From positions 33,501-97,500 of the forward strand of contig NW_019029020.1 of the NCBI RefSeq assembly GCF_002105155.1: a stretch of 64,000 bases of DNA, in the 5' to 3' direction. A program made the translations under genes and the position numbers. Positions 37,543 to 51,113 of this stretch are shown here, piece by piece. The notes under the pieces are model-generated. The model did no database searches, was not told the origin of the DNA, and saw only the letters and a program-made list of their open reading frames with translations. The DNA is from Lobosporangium transversale (taxonomy: Eukaryota; Mortierellomycota; Mortierellomycetes; Mortierellales; Mortierellaceae). Each line of letters opens with the position of its first letter. Within the stretch, counting starts at the first letter, position 1.

Positions 37543-39555
37543 TTACATAAAGTCGGAACGAGGAGCAACACCTCTCTCGGCCATAATGTCTTCGATGGAA
37601 CGAGCCTTTGTCTCTGGGACAAAGATCCAAATGTAAACGAATTGGATAGCAGTGAGGGCAGCAAAGATAATGAAGGTACCGTTGCCAAGGCCATCGTTGA
37701 GTGAAGGGAATACGAGACCGATGACGAAATTGGTGCCCCAGTTGACAGCGGTGGCGACGGAGGAAGCAGCTGAAAGTGCATAAGTTGGAAGCAATTCAGA
37801 AAGCAAGAGCCAGGGAATGGGACCCATTCCGACAGCGAAGAAGGCAATGAACAAGAAGACTCCAGCGACAACCAAGCCACTGATATCACGATAGGCACCA
37901 ATGACTAGTAGAATGGATGAGATAGTGACACCACCGGAAGAAATCAACAGAAGAGTACGACGACCTAATTTATCCATCAAGTAAACACTCAAGATGGTTG
38001 CGACCAAGTTACAGCACGATGTACCGACGGTAATGTATTTGGAGTTGCCTTCACCAAAAACATCGCCCAAGAAGGAGGTGGAATAGTAAATCAAACCATT
38101 GATAGCGGTTGCTTGCTGGAAGAAATGGACCAAGATTCCGATAACTGCCAGCTTGTTACATTCAGAGGAGAACAAGCGACTGATGCTGTAGTTGTGGGGA
38201 GAACCGCCGGTAGCAGGTGCGCGTGCTTCTGGATCAGCCTTAAACTTGGTCTCTTCGAAAGCAGAGTCATTTTGTTGAGTTACACCAGCGGTGGCAGCAG
38301 AATCAGGAGTGGCGACAGCAGCAGCACGGTTGGCGGTGTGACCATCACTGGTACGTCCCAAGAGCAACCGGACCATATCAGCAAACTCGTGCTCAATATT
38401 GGAAGCCTGTCCACGAAGCTTCTGTAGGGCATCACGAGCTTCAGGCAGACGATTTTTGCTGACGAGCCATTTGGGGGATTCGACCAAGGAAGGGAGCAAA
38501 AAGAGTTGGATCAATGGAAAGAGACCGTTGATAGCGAACATAATACGCCATCGAGGGGCTCTGCTGAGACCAAGACCGATCAGGTTGGAGATCAAGATAC
38601 CGATGACGATCAAGAGCTGGAAGCCAGCCCCCATTGTGCCACGACCTCTGATGGTGGAGACCTCCCCGAGATAACTAGGAGCAACAACGCCTCCGAGGCC
38701 ACAGGCGTATCCAATGATGATACGGCCGACAATAAATTGAGCCTGATGATATGTCAATGCAATTAAGAGTGCACCCAGAATGAAAAAAATGTTGCTGATG
38801 AACATGGTCCTACGACGGCCATAGATGTTCTGAATAGTACCGCCAGTTAATCCTCCTGCCATTGCCCCCAAACAGAAAGAACCGACAGCAAAACCCTGAA
38901 TTAAATGAAAGCCAAAGAAGAAAAAAAAAAAAAAAAAAAAAAGTTTCACATTTAGTTTCACATTTAGTTTCTGTGGATTCAGTTCAGGTCGGTTCAAAAA
39001 AAAAAAAAAAAAAAAAAAAAAAAGAAAATGAAATAAAAAAAAAAGGTTGATCTACAACCGACAATAGTCTTCTTCTAGGACAGACTGGAATGAAGAAATA
39101 TTTATAATTTTCTGTAATGGATGATCTAATGGATACTCCATTAGAGAATTGCACAACACTTCAGGGCTTGCAGAAAATAAAAATGGATAGTCTGTGTAAC
39201 AAACAAAATTATAACAATAAAAAAAAAAGCGCTACACAGCACAGAGACACAGCACGAACACAGCAATATCACATCATCATAATTGTCATGGTAATAGTCA
39301 TGTCACAAAAAAAAAAAAAAAAAAAAGACTGAATATTATTGTAATTACCCAAAGAATGTTTGAAAATTCAAGGCAGTTAGGGAATCCACCACTTTTAGTG
39401 TAAGGATTTGGCCCACAGTCGCCTTTGAGTCCACGGATTGCGCTTTCGGGCACATTGGGTGATCCGATCACATAACCAATTGATAACGATGTCAGCGCAC
39501 AGACGATGCCGCAATAGAGCATATAGCCTGGAAACGTAGCTTCTCTTGAATCCAT
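37543..39555 (-). CDS. MFS sugar-porter family transporter (hexose-type)
   Basis: Two exons, 39555-39349 and 38895-37543, give 519 residues. About twelve membrane helices are expected. Family signatures are present: first helix GYMLYCGIVCALTSLSIGYVIG, loop motif YGRRRTMF, RIIIGYACGLGGVVAPSYLGE in helix 4, PRWRIMF, VESPKWLVSK closing the N-terminal half, QQATAINGLIYYST in helix 7, DKLGRRTLL, and PETKARSIEDI at the C-terminus. These mark a facilitator or proton symporter for hexoses in the plasma membrane. The QQATAIN segment matches the sugar-contacting helix 7 motif (usually QQxTGIN) with Ala replacing Gly. The intron (38896-39348) is 453 nt, long for this window, and contains two long A-tracts. 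The gene is convergent with SKN7, whose stop lies only 255 bp away. The specific substrate cannot be deduced. Confidence 0.93.
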
Positions 39556-39585
39556 CGCAGCTTTTGATGTAGTTTGGTTTCGTCT

Positions 39586-39619
<34 letters not shown>

Positions 39620-42600
39620 TCGATGATTGTTACTTGTTATTACTATGATACAAACTCAATGTACAAGATATAGATTATGAAGAAGGATAATAAGCGCGCG
39701 AAAGAAATGAATTAGATGATTGTGACAATTTATGGTGATTTGTTGATGATGAAAAGTGGAGGAATAAACACGATCGAGAGAAAGAATGTCAATCGCGTTA
39801 GGAGAGAATGAAGAAAAAAGGTAAAAGGATTGTAGTGATGGAACGATAGATAAAATACAAAAGGGAAGGAAAAAAAAGAAAAGAAAAAGAAAAGAAAAAA
39901 GAGGAGAATAGAGGACCTTAAAAAAGAAAGAAAAAAGTGGAGAAAGAGTAATGAGACTTCGGTCTCCTCGATCGAGCTAGAACTATTCTGGCAAGGATAA
40001 ATCATTCTTTACTTCATCACTCTACCCCACATTCTATGTGTATACTCCTCATGTATCCTTTACTCCAAACCTACCAAATCTTTAGGTTCAATCTTCGTCA
40101 TTTGTTTTTAATGGAGCCAATCAATCCATCGCCCCCAAACCAAAGCAGGTATTGATATAATACATGTTGAACCAAACGAGCTTCAGACGTATTTAATCTG
40201 CCACAAGCCCTATCGAATGATCGGATGAGTGGATGAGTTCCCTGGTCTGGATTCAAGCCCACGAGACAATGACAAAGAGGCATCTAAAGGTTTCATGGGA
40301 CTGAATAAATGCGTATATGTATCTATGTGCTGTACATGAGTACTAAGGTTTTTTTTTTTTTTTTTTTTTCTTTTAATTTTTCCAGGATCCGGACCTAGTC
40401 CTGCTAAGCTATTGGCTGCTTATCTCCCCGTCGGTCCTGTATTCTTGAGCATGTAAAACCAGGCACAAGTCAACAGACGGCCAAAAGGCTAGTATGAAGA
40501 GGGAGGGAGGAGAGCGGCATGCGAAAAGAAGAGGGTTTATGAACCTTGTCATGACTGCACACAGACTTTACTAGTGTGAAGAATAGACGCTATCATGATA
40601 ACAGAGAGGGAGATAAACCTGCATGTCATATTATATATTTTATGAAGTAAGCCCCTGGATACGGAATACCCTATTGCAGCATAACATTCATTATGTATTA
40701 GAGAAAAGCTCATTCTTGTGACTCCGCTTTACAAAGTCCCGATAATAAAAAAATGCACGCAAGCTCTCAACTAAAAAAAAAAAAGGTTTTGAACCCATCA
40801 AGAGTATATAGATCACTATGCTTTGTCTTTTTTCACGCGAGAGAATGCAGGTCAACTCTACACATTATACCACCAAATTAACGAAAAAAATTCTAATGCA
40901 CGATCATTATTTCTGTAGTATCGGTGTCGGCTGTTGTATAAGTCAATATTCATAACAATTAGACAGGAACTCAGAAACGAAACAAAAAAAAAAAAAAAAA
41001 AGAAAAAAAAGAAAAAAAAACGGATTGAGAAACAACAGTTGGATAAACGGGATATTTTTTTTTATTATTCATGGTCTTAGTCCTCCTATTGAACCTTTTT
41101 TTTGTTGTTGTTCTGCATACGCTTTGATGGTAAAAATAATTTACTTTGCCCACATTCTTGCATCATTATTGTATATATATATTTGTACTATTAATTGCAC
41201 CGGTGTGCCTTTTTGTTCTCCATGAAACAAGGCTACTGGTAGATACTCCACGGTACATCATCAGTCAGCAATGACCCTTTGTTTCTTTTTGTCCGCTCCA
41301 GACTGGATACTAATATTTACTGCACCAATCTCGTTCATGTTTAAACCGAGGTCATTTGTCGTCTTTTGCATAAACTCAGCTACCCCACACCACCCCATCC
41401 TATTGAAACTGTACGAGAGAAAGAAGGAGAAGAGGGAGTAGATTTGCTTTTTTAGGGAGAGAAAGACAGTGGGTCAGTTCATGTGGAGAAACGGATGAAG
41501 GAAAGATGGAGACTTTATTCACCCTAAACTGTCTCCGTGGACTCAGGAGGCTAATCAGCAAACCTTGCCTCGGAGTCAATCATTTTTCTAATAGTAGACT
41601 TATGCTATCCTCTTCTATCAACTGCCTGACATGACATGACATGCCAAAAGAAAAGAAAAAATAAAAACCTTCTTTTGGTGCTTTTTCAAACCGGTAACAT
41701 TCATAATCTAGCCAATCAGTATTATATGCATGACAAGTAGACGATTTAGCTTATTTACTTTAAACCTCTATTTGCAAGTGTGTTCATGCGTTGTGGGGTT
41801 AGAAACTAATCGCTAATCCTTTTTTTTTTTTTTTTTTTTTTTTGTTTCTTTCAATGGGAAACGATAATGACTTTGCTCAGGAACGGAATAAAGTTTTTCT
41901 TGATCCCCTTATTTTCTTTCTTGTATATTACGATAAGCAACCCGATAATCAAAACCAAAAGATAGGCGAACCACTTACTATTTGCAAGAGGACTTGATTC
42001 CTCATATTTGTCCCTCAGAGTGATGGGATGGTTGATTACCATTACCCACCCATGTTGCAATGCTATAGTTTTCTCTCTTTTTTTTTTTTTTTTTGCAAAA
42101 AAATAAAAAGCGCTAGTGGATTGAGTATTATAGAGCTACACTCGATAAAGAATCGAATTAAATAGGCTATTCTCGTTTCTTTTACGTATATATATGTATA
42201 TTTATTATTACTAACACTCTTAATGATTCTTTTTGCAGTTTGAACAGAAAGTGTGCGCGTAGGTCGGCTCATACACATGATCCAGTGCTGTAGGAGAAGT
42301 AAAACGCGTCCCCTAAATGTGCATATCTTGAGATGTGATGCGCAAGCCACTTGACAAACAAAAAACGCCTGATGGCTCTCAGCCAATGATATTATTGTCT
42401 TTGTAGTCACAAGCCTTTGATGGTGAAACTCCAAAGAAAGCATCATCAGATGAAGACAAAGGACAAGAAGGCAAGGTTTTTTTTTTTTTTTTTTTTTTTT
42501 GCATTAATGCATTAATGAAAAAACAACAACAACAAAATGAAGGTCCGTGTTGTTTACAAAAAGAAAAGTCCTGCCACATCCTCGCCTTGTTTTGGGGTCA

Positions 42601-43167
42601 AATGCCTTTGTTTCTGTGGTCATGGAGGAACGCCCAAGATATTGTGGAGAAGCATGAACATTTTTGTTGTCAAAGCGCAAGGCCAACGACATGGAGCATG
42701 TACTGAATCGATAGTTGTCATCCGAGAAGTTGCCAAAAAAAAAAAAAAAAAAAAAAAAACATTTTTGGAGCGATCATACAACAGACTTGGGACATGGCTT
42801 TCAAGATCTTTATTTTTTTTTATTTCAATCTCAACAGGTACGTGAGCAGCCGCAGATATCGTATGATTTATTTCAGAGTCTTTGTTCTTCGCCCTCAATC
42901 CAAAAAAAAAAAAATAAATGAACCAGAGATTTGCAAGGCAAAGGGGCTCTGAAGAAATTAAGCCCCACTTTTTGATACATTCTTAAATGAAGTAGAGTTG
43001 AAGAAGTCAGGGAAGAATGAGTCTGCGCATGTGAAAAGTTTTATTGTTTTCGGTTCCTTTGTCAGTTCGAAATGGCATGTTTTCTTTTTACCATCTAAGC
43101 TTACTATGGACTTTTTTCATCCACTAACATTGACAAGATCAAGCCTAATCTTGCGCCCAGATCTGAT

Positions 43168-43199
<32 letters not shown>

Positions 43200-43417
43200 T
43201 GCTGATTTACTAATCCGACGGATCAAATTTCATAAAGTGTTGAATGCGATCACTCTTCCCCTTCAGAAAAGAGTATGCGAAAAAAAAAAAAAAAAAAAAA
43301 AAAATAGTTGACCGCGAACTGCAAAAAAGAAGGTGCCAAGAAAAAGATCTTTTTGGCAAGTGGTTGTGCCACAAACACAAAATTGTCCCCACTTTGGTGC
43401 AATACAACTGCAGCATA

Positions 43418-43452
<35 letters not shown>

Positions 43453-44315
43453 AGCATCAGGCCACCCGATTTTTTTTTTTTTAAGTATGTCAGATCGACC
43501 TTTCACTTGAACACAAAAATTGTCAGGCCATAACTTTCTATGGTTTCTTTGGTCTCCTTCCATGTAAAAACAAAGCCGAGCCACGCTTCTCTTATCACAA
43601 GTGTCGGAGAACAATAGTAAACGAATGATGATCTAAAAAAAATGCATCGCCTTTGCTTGTCATATATATAAAAAGACGACGACACAATGTCCAACGTTAT
43701 TTTTATTTCACTAATTTTTACTTCGCGCGGGACAAATTGCTTTCGACATCCTTTCCTCTCTAATTGAATCTTTACGCTTTCACGTCCTTTACTCTTCTTT
43801 CTCCTCTCTTTAACCTTTTCAAATTCCATTGTTAAACCCTGATCTTTATTATTATTTCTTTTAATTCTTTGTATTCTATAACTCATTAAAGAAACACTTG
43901 TATCGGGCGAAGCACTAACACTTGTCATTCAGGAACGGATCACATCCACAATTTGTCTTACTTTTTCCAACACTTCCCAGAAAGCTATCGTCAGGAAAGG
44001 CACAGACAACAGCCAGGAAAAGAATTCATAACATTTCACGAGTATCACTCTCTTCAACTGTGCACCACCATCACGCAACATCGCCCAAAGATCTTATTGA
44101 AATACAGCACGAAGATTAATAGGGATTGAGAAAAAAAAGAAAAAGAAAAGTATCGCTCGACGTCTTTCCTTTAATACGGGAAAGAGCAATAGCAAACGTC
44201 AGCATCGGTATCAATATCAGCAGGGTAAACAGCACCATCTATCTTGGTCTCAAAAAAGAAAAAAGAAAAAACAAGCAAAGAATCAGTAAAGAGCTCATTC
44301 GTTCAATTTTATCAT
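39556..44315. other. 4.8-kb intergenic region
   Basis: No credible coding exon was found on either strand. It contains many A/T homopolymers (for example T-runs at 39589-39618, 41821-41843 and 43169-43196; A-runs at 42734-42759, 43280-43304 and 43421-43451). It should hold the divergent promoters of the sugar transporter and the INSIG homologue. I see no tRNA or transposon remnant. Confidence 0.6.
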
Positions 44316-45543
44316 ATGACGGAAAGCAGAGCATTCGCAGCCATGATCTCTTCGCCAAGAAGTGGTCAATCCTCGGCCCCTGCCCATCCGTCCAAAATCC
44401 CGGCATCATCACCTTCTTCTTCCTCTTCTCTCTCTCCTTCTACTCTCAATACTTTTGAGCAGCTCTGGTCATATATCCCTTTCCTCTCCTCCCTCTCTTA
44501 TCCATCGAAATCATCATCATCGCCATCGTCATCATCTTCTCCCAATTCGAGCGCCTACAGTAGCAGATCAACATCCCCTTCACCTAATTCTTCACGTTCT
44601 TCTTCTTCGTGCTCTACACGGACCTGTCTCTCTTATTGCTGCAGCACTTCCTCGGATTTGCAATACAAGTCACTTTCTGCACAACCGAGGATTCAACCAC
44701 TCGCTACATTCAACCTTCGACCGAAGAATTACTACTCAAAACGACAACGATTCATGTCGAGCCGCTCTCGGATCCATTCAACATCGTCTGTTTCTCATTC
44801 AGACATTGGCAGCGACAAGGATGAGTACACTGGTCCTCATTCATATTCACATAAAAGACGCTCCTCGCCTTCACCTACCGACCTCCGCACGCCAACAACA
44901 GTAGAAACAGCAGATGTCTCTACAGCCATGAAGCTTAATACAACTACAACTATAACCACAACCACAACCACAACAACCCATCAGACAACATCATCTAGAA
45001 GCGATAGTGTTAGAAACACAGTGACAAAGGCTCAAATCGCTCCAGAAGCAAGTACAGGTCCATATTTGTTTGTATTCGATTGGGCAGTGTCACTCTATTA
45101 CCCAATCCGCGCCATGATCTTGTTTGTCCTGGGCTTTGTTTTCTCACTGGTCATTGATCATCTTCAAACACAGCATCAACTCGTTCAATACCATCCAGAC
45201 ACCAACAATCGTTTCAGCAACAGCGGCAGTAGTAACAACAACGTCTATTTCATGAGTAGTACAAGGATGCTATTTGACACAGCCTCATGGTTACCACCCA
45301 CGTGCGGTGCCTCTGCAGTCTTGATCGGCACCATTTATCCGCTTGGAGATTATCTTTGGTGGGGCAAACGCGTCCAACGCAACGGTCGGGATTGGTCCGG
45401 CGTTATGAGGTAAATGTGAACTTCAATCAGAAGAAGAAGAAGAAGAAAAAAAAAAAAAGCAGTATACCTTAAAAAAAGATAACTCCAGCGGAGTAGTACT
45501 TGAGCCGCTTTCTTTGTCATCCAGCCAATTATTTTTGATGGCG

Positions 45544-45583
<40 letters not shown>

Positions 45584-46150
45584 ACGATTATCTTCATCCA
45601 TGAATATTATCAATGACAGATGCCTTGGCGGATTCATCGGAGTCAACTATGCAGCATCAAAATTACCCTGGACCAGCAGTCTTCAGGTGTCTTGTACATT
45701 GGCATTGATCTCGGCAGGACTCTGGTTCTTGTTCGATCGGACATTTCATGGATTTGTCATCTCATTGACTGTTGCAACTATGGGCACTATAGTCGCCTAT
45801 TTCTTGGTCTTGAACGGCTGGTATAGGTAAAGGCTTTATTCTTTTTCTTAATATCTCTCCTGCTTTTTCTTTTCCCAATGCAGATTGTGTTTATAAAGTA
45901 CACACGGTCCATGCTTGCTTGGCTTATTTCGGTTGCTCCACTTGTTTTCCTTTTCCTCCCCTTGTTTTTTTTTTTTTTTTTTTTTTTTTTACATGTGCTC
46001 TTTCTTATTCGGTTCCAAAGATTACACAAGGAAAGAAGAAAAGTGCACAATATATGAAAGAACAGATACACATGCATAAATGCACAAACGCAAAAAGTTT
46101 AGAACAAACAATGCCCCAGACATAACAATATGCTCACCATTTTTCATTTT

Positions 46151-46190
<40 letters not shown>

Positions 46191-46355
46191 ATTAGCTTCA
46201 CAAGGGCCGACTTCTTTGGTGTGGGTCCATGGATTCCTTGTATTCTGTATTCGTCCTCAGTATGCTTTGGGAGTATTGGCAGGCAATTGGACGTGGTTCC
46301 TGAGGCATGGTATCAATCTAACCATTGCTCACGAGTTCATCTCAAGTCTGAGTAA
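44316..46355 (+). CDS. INSIG (insulin-induced gene) family ER membrane protein
   Basis: Three exons (44316-45409, 45620-45826 and 46196-46355) give 486 residues. The first 240 or so residues are a Ser/Thr/Pro-rich, probably disordered tail. The INSIG domain starts near 255 (FDWAVSLYYPIRAMILFVLG) and continues with ASAVLIGTIYPLGDYLWWGK, CLGGFIGVNYAASKLPW, SLQVSCTLALISAGLWFLFD and VGPWIPCILYSSSVCFGSIG, which matches the six-helix INSIG core ending in the IGRQL motif. INSIG proteins sit in the ER membrane and hold SCAP/SREBP or HMG-CoA reductase in a sterol-dependent way; the yeast relative is Nsg1. The start ATG 44316 is the first in this frame. The last acceptor (46195) was chosen because it restores SFTRADFF in frame directly after a 33-nt T-tract. 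The C-terminal end is about as short as in animal INSIG-2. Confidence 0.9.
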
Positions 46356-46814
46356 CTTAGTTACAGAGGGTAGATTTAATGGATATGATAGTTGTAGCGT
46401 CTGGAACCGACAATTTAATTAATTCAACTCCACATACTCGAAACTACTGGAGAGGAAGTGTATTCGTCTGTATATTTACACAATAATATCCATTTACTCG
46501 TTTACGACCATTGAATTGCTTGACACTTGTTGTTGAAGTGTTATCGAAAATAACTTTATATTTGTACATATAATGAGTGGGGTGTGACCGTCGTTGGGCA
46601 AAGTGCGTTCGTGTGATCAATGGGTCCATGTCGGCGTGACAAAAATTCCACCCCCTTGTTTCCTCCTGCATGCAGACAGAAAAAAATGAATTCATGCCTT
46701 TACAGATCTCTCATTTCTTTCTTCATTTCTTTTCTTCTTTGTCAGCTCGGTCTCTTTTCACCCGCATCCTTAATATTTAATTACAATAATAACGACACTA
46801 ATAATAATTGAGAC
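46356..46814. other. Short intergenic region
   Basis: 459 bp between the INSIG and LITAF-domain genes on the same strand. Nothing was recognised apart from a pyrimidine-rich stretch (about 46705-46760) shortly before the next start codon. Confidence 0.5.
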
Positions 46815-47849
46815 ATGGCTAGAAAGAAAGAAAATTATATTCATCTACCTACGGACGACGACGACGACGACCAGCATATAAATCCTAGAGGCTATGGGAC
46901 TTTACCTCCGCCTTATTCATCCACATCTCACGAAGGAACTCCACTCATCCCTACGTCTTACTCTCCATATCCGCTCTATGCTGGATCACCGATCTCACCC
47001 TCAGCGCCAGCTAATCCTCCTTCAACCATTGATAGCCATGTGGGGCAGCATCGACTCTATCCTCCGTTGGACTATACTGCTCATATGCATCAAACCCAGC
47101 CACATGAAGCAGCAGCAATAGCAGGAGGAATGTCATCGTCATCACCAGGAGCGGGTGTAGGGGCGGGAGCAAGAGCAGGATATAACCCATATTATGTCTC
47201 ATCTAATCAACAGTATCAGCAGCCATATCCACTATACCAACAGCAACAGCAACACCAACACCAACACCAACAGCAACAGCAACAGCAACAGCAACATCAA
47301 CAGCAACAGCAACACCAACAGCAACACCAACAGCAGCATATGTCTATCCTTCCCCAAAATCGTCAAAGTCCTCATCCGCCTCCCACAACACAGACATACT
47401 GTCTTCCTCGTCAGGAGACCCTAGGATCTGCACCCTTGATTCTGATGCGGCCTCCTACAAGAATTGAGGACCTTAAGGCCAAACCTGGAGTCGTTGTCTG
47501 CCAGCACTGCCGTCATCTTGTTATCACAGAAACATCGCCAGAGAATGGTAAAGAAATATATCACCCGGCTTCTGTAACAAAAAAAAGAGGACGCGTCTGA
47601 ATAGCTTTTTTTTTTTTATTTTTTTTTTTTATTGATTTTATAGGCTCATGCACATACCTTGGGATCCTTGCATTAATACTGGCAGGGGTGTCCTCGTGTG
47701 GCTGTTGTTTGCTCCCTCTATGCATGACCTCATGTAAGGATATCATGCATTCATGTCCTAACTGTCAAGAAGATATTGGACTTTACTCTCGTATCAAGGA
47801 GAAGACTTACCCCGTCAGACGGATTGATGATCCTCAAGAGTTCCGCTGA
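46815..47849 (+). CDS. LITAF-domain zinc-ribbon membrane-associated protein with poly-Gln linker
   Basis: Two exons, 46815-47547 and 47644-47849, give 312 residues. The N-terminus has an acidic run, Pro/Tyr-rich segments (PPPYSS, a possible WW-domain ligand) and a Gln/His tract encoded by caacag repeats at about 47240-47340. The C-terminal part is a LITAF domain: CQHC near 229-232, a hydrophobic membrane-dipping helix (LGILALILAGVSSCGCCLLPL), then SCKDIMHSCPNCQEDIGLY. The two CxxC knuckles, split by the hydrophobic segment, would bind one zinc. LITAF/SIMPLE proteins associate with endosomal and lysosomal membranes and recruit sorting or ubiquitin ligase factors. The intron falls between the first knuckle and the membrane segment. 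The specific role in this fungus is unknown. Confidence 0.87.
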
Positions 47850-47863
47850 AAATAATAACCACT

Positions 47864-47899
<36 letters not shown>

Positions 47900-47970
47900 T
47901 ACTACCCATGATCAATCTTCTTTATTGTACGCCCTTTGTTCAATCTTCATCTCAGACTTTGCTTAAAAAT

Positions 47971-48005
<35 letters not shown>

Positions 48006-48294
48006 ACATCACCTTTACTTTCTTTGCTCGTCCTTCTTACCTAATTTAAGGCAGAGAGTTGCCAAATAGTCATCGCCAAATGTATTTTTCATCATCTTTT
48101 AATTGAATAAAATACTCTCCACTTCTGGACAGAAACAATACGTTCAAAACATACATTACGGGAGTGTCAGCTGTCAGCGAGACAATCCTTAGATTCACTA
48201 GAAATTGAATTTTTTGATGATGACTTTTTTAATGCAGTGTTCTTTTGTTATTTGTAGATGTGTATCTGATGCAAATGATGAAAATGAGGATAGA
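47850..48294. other. Convergent intergenic region
   Basis: 445 bp between two convergent stop codons. It holds an A-tract (47872-47898) and a short (CA)n/(TA)n microsatellite at about 47970-48004. No gene is seen. Confidence 0.6.
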
Positions 48295-50151
48295 CTAATG
48301 CGTTCTTGACAGATCCGACATGCTTAAATGCTCATACTGTGGAGCAGCATGTGAGGATGGTTGAGATGGCGATAGTAGTGACAAGTGCTCTTGTGCTCCA
48401 TCTGAACTCATAGGAACAATGAATTCTGATGATGGTTTTAGATCAGCTCTCCTTTGTCCAGTCTGTACCAAAGGTTCGCTGGATTGGCTGCCATTGAATC
48501 CAAGGTGTTCCTTTTGATGATATGGGTGATAATCCTCCAGCTCTGGCTTTGAGAGTGATCCACCGGTTGCTGTAATATCTGTAGTCTGGTTCTCTCGTTG
48601 GTGAGCCACAGATACTGTCCTGGCCAGCTTCAGTTTCTTTCGTTCTTTAGCATACGTCTGGAAGACATCGCTGCTCAAATAGAAATCACTCAAGACCATC
48701 TCCAGCTCATCGATTCGCTCCTTTAACAGCATGATCTTTTGATCTTGCGTTTGAACTTCAGTATCATGAAACTTTCCAATGTCTTCGGCCCGAGTGGTGA
48801 AGGGTCCTTTTGAATAGCCATCATGCGTATCATAAGCCTTGGCTAACGAACCCGTGATACGCCGCCGGAAGCATGGGATATCAGCAATCAAGCCCCAGGG
48901 AGAGGCCAACGAGGCCCCAAACAAGAAGACGATCAGAGAGGAGACTAAGCCCATCAGACCTCCGATATTGGCCATTGTATCACGAAAGGTGACACCTTCA
49001 GCTGCATATGAGATAATTTCCACATTAGATTGAGGCCGCAAAAGAAGTACCGTAGTGAGATCGTCGTACATGCCATGGGGAAATGGCATATGCTGGACTG
49101 TGCTTCTGTATGAAAAAGTCTCGTTTTGACCACCATGGCCCAAAAATGCCTTGAACCGTTGAACGAAGCTGGCATCAGGTCCAGGCCGATAGGCCTCATT
49201 GTAGTTGAGAGGCGTATACCGAATCTCGACAAAATGACCGGGTAAGAAATAGAATTGGTTGAATTTATCCCGGCTGGTAAAGAATCTTGCGTCGATGTCT
49301 ATAGATAAGGTAGTATTTTAGTGGAATTCATGGATGCTGTCTAGATAAAAAGAAAAAAGAAAAAAGCACTTTGGAGTGTAGTACTTACTCGGATGCAACA
49401 GAGTTACTTGGGACCAGTTATATTGGGATGGGACAGGGGAATGCTTCAACACCACCTGGATATATTCACGCCTTTGGTACCCATCAGTCAAAACTTTCTT
49501 CTCGGGAACAATGACGATTCTTTCACCTTCCGCGCCAGATTTGTAGTGTTTCACGTTTTGACCATTAGAAGGTGTGGATTGAGTCGCATTGATATATTCT
49601 ACTGATGCCACCTCGATCTTGTCTATTTCCGTGGTGTAAAGGCTCAATGCTATTTGTTGAATTGTTATTTGGGGTTAATATGCCTTCCCAATATATTACA
49701 AGACTCTAGGGCACTGTGTCTTTTTTTTATTTTATTTTGCTTTTTCGCTTACTGGGTGTAGGAGTTCCATTATCCTTGATGCTCAGACTTTCAAGTATAT
49801 TGAACGGACGAGCATTTCCCAATTGCCATACTTCAACGAATTTGATAATGTACCAGGTCGCGCCCATAATACATGCAAAGCCTAACAGAGAGATAACAAG
49901 TAAATGAAAAATACCAAAGATTAGTCGACAATATCTGTCTGACATATTGATAACTAGCATCTGCTTTGTGCCAAAAATAAAAAATAAAAAATAAAAAAAA
50001 ATAAAAAAATTAACATTACGAGTAATAAAGATGACAATATTCTTAATGATGCACACCGACATGTCCTCTCCTTTTCGTTTATGAGGATATTCATCTATTA
50101 ATGAAGAGTACAGAAAAGAATATTGTGAGACCTTTCTTTCTTTCTTTCTTT

Positions 50152-50184
<33 letters not shown>

Positions 50185-50248
50185 AAAAAAATTACATACG
50201 ATTAAAAGTGAATACTGCCCAAAAGAACCTGAGGATTGAGTTAATCAT
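48295..50248 (-). CDS. Two-transmembrane protein with large ectodomain, paralogue A
   Basis: Five exons (50248-50200, 50094-50020, 49938-49753, 49649-49389 and 49298-48295) give 524 residues; all four introns are phase 1. I do not recognise a named family. A short N-terminus leads into a first membrane helix region (CRLIFGIFHLLVISLLGFAC, about 45-70). An ectodomain of roughly 230 residues follows, containing FYFLPGHFVEIRYTPL. A second membrane helix (IGGLMGLVSSLIVFLFGASL) ends in SPWG. The cytosolic tail begins with a coiled coil (LLKERIDELEMVLSDFYL). Two helices flanking a large loop, with both ends inside, is the layout of trimeric channels such as P2X or DEG/ENaC; this is topology only, not homology. 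It is a tandem paralogue of the gene at 51114-53709. Confidence 0.8.
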
Positions 50249-51113
50249 TCCTTGTGAGGGTTCTCTGTTTTCTGGTGTTATTGTTCGATACTCCATTTCT
50301 TTTGCCTTTTCTTATCCTTGCTGTTTCCTCGTCTTATTTAGAATATGGGTGCTTGAGAATAGGTGATAAATTATACAAAGGTAGTATGGGAATGACAATC
50401 AAAAAGCAAGGAAAGGAAAAAAAAGTAAAGGTGGGAATCCTCTTGAGAGGAGATCCTTTTATTATATAAGCTCATACAAGGACGTGAGGCAGTGCAAGCT
50501 CAATGCCAAGCTTACGCGGGTTTAAAAAGAAAATAAAAAATAAAGTTACGCATTTGGCTCCACTCAATATCACACTTAATACATTTCGCCCAAAGATTGG
50601 TGTAAATGTAAATCATTGGATTCTCCTGTTCCTGAAAATTAGTGTTTTAAGGTTCTAAGCCTCGTCTGTTTGTTGATCTATAGAGTAGAGAAACCGGTGT
50701 ATTATCTCGGCTGAATGCTCTTGCGTCTCAACTTTACTGTCTTTTTTGGAGGCAAAGTCCATAAAAAAAATACCTTTTATTATTATTATTATGTCTAGTA
50801 CACGAAGGGCGACAGTTGTTGTCAGGCTGGGCAATAAATGCCAATGTTTAACATGCTATTAATTCATTGTATCCATATGAGAAGGCCTCTAAAGATCACA
50901 TTAAAGCAGAACTACGGCTTCAACAAAAACGGGTTTAATACTCAGAAAAAGTTTGGTCGACCAACCACAAAAAGGTCTTTGGTGTATTTAGTATGGATAT
51001 GAGGCATCGGTATTTAACGCTACTATTCTATAATAAATGGCAAGGGATGCGGTGCCGTTAATCCTCCACTTGGCTTAATGATCAGCCAATGACTGCTATA
51101 TTAATTAATACTC
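50249..51113. other. Intergenic region between tandem paralogues
   Basis: 865 bp between the start of paralogue A and the stop of paralogue B. It is A/T-rich with no coding exon and no obvious remnant of a third copy. Confidence 0.6.

Noticed and set aside
40098-40283. Possible 61-residue minus-strand peptide
   Set aside because: No recognised motif, no conserved context, and the length is expected by chance.
43922-44119. Short plus-strand frame upstream of the INSIG gene
   Set aside because: It has no homology, is out of frame with the INSIG exon, and is more likely 5' leader sequence.
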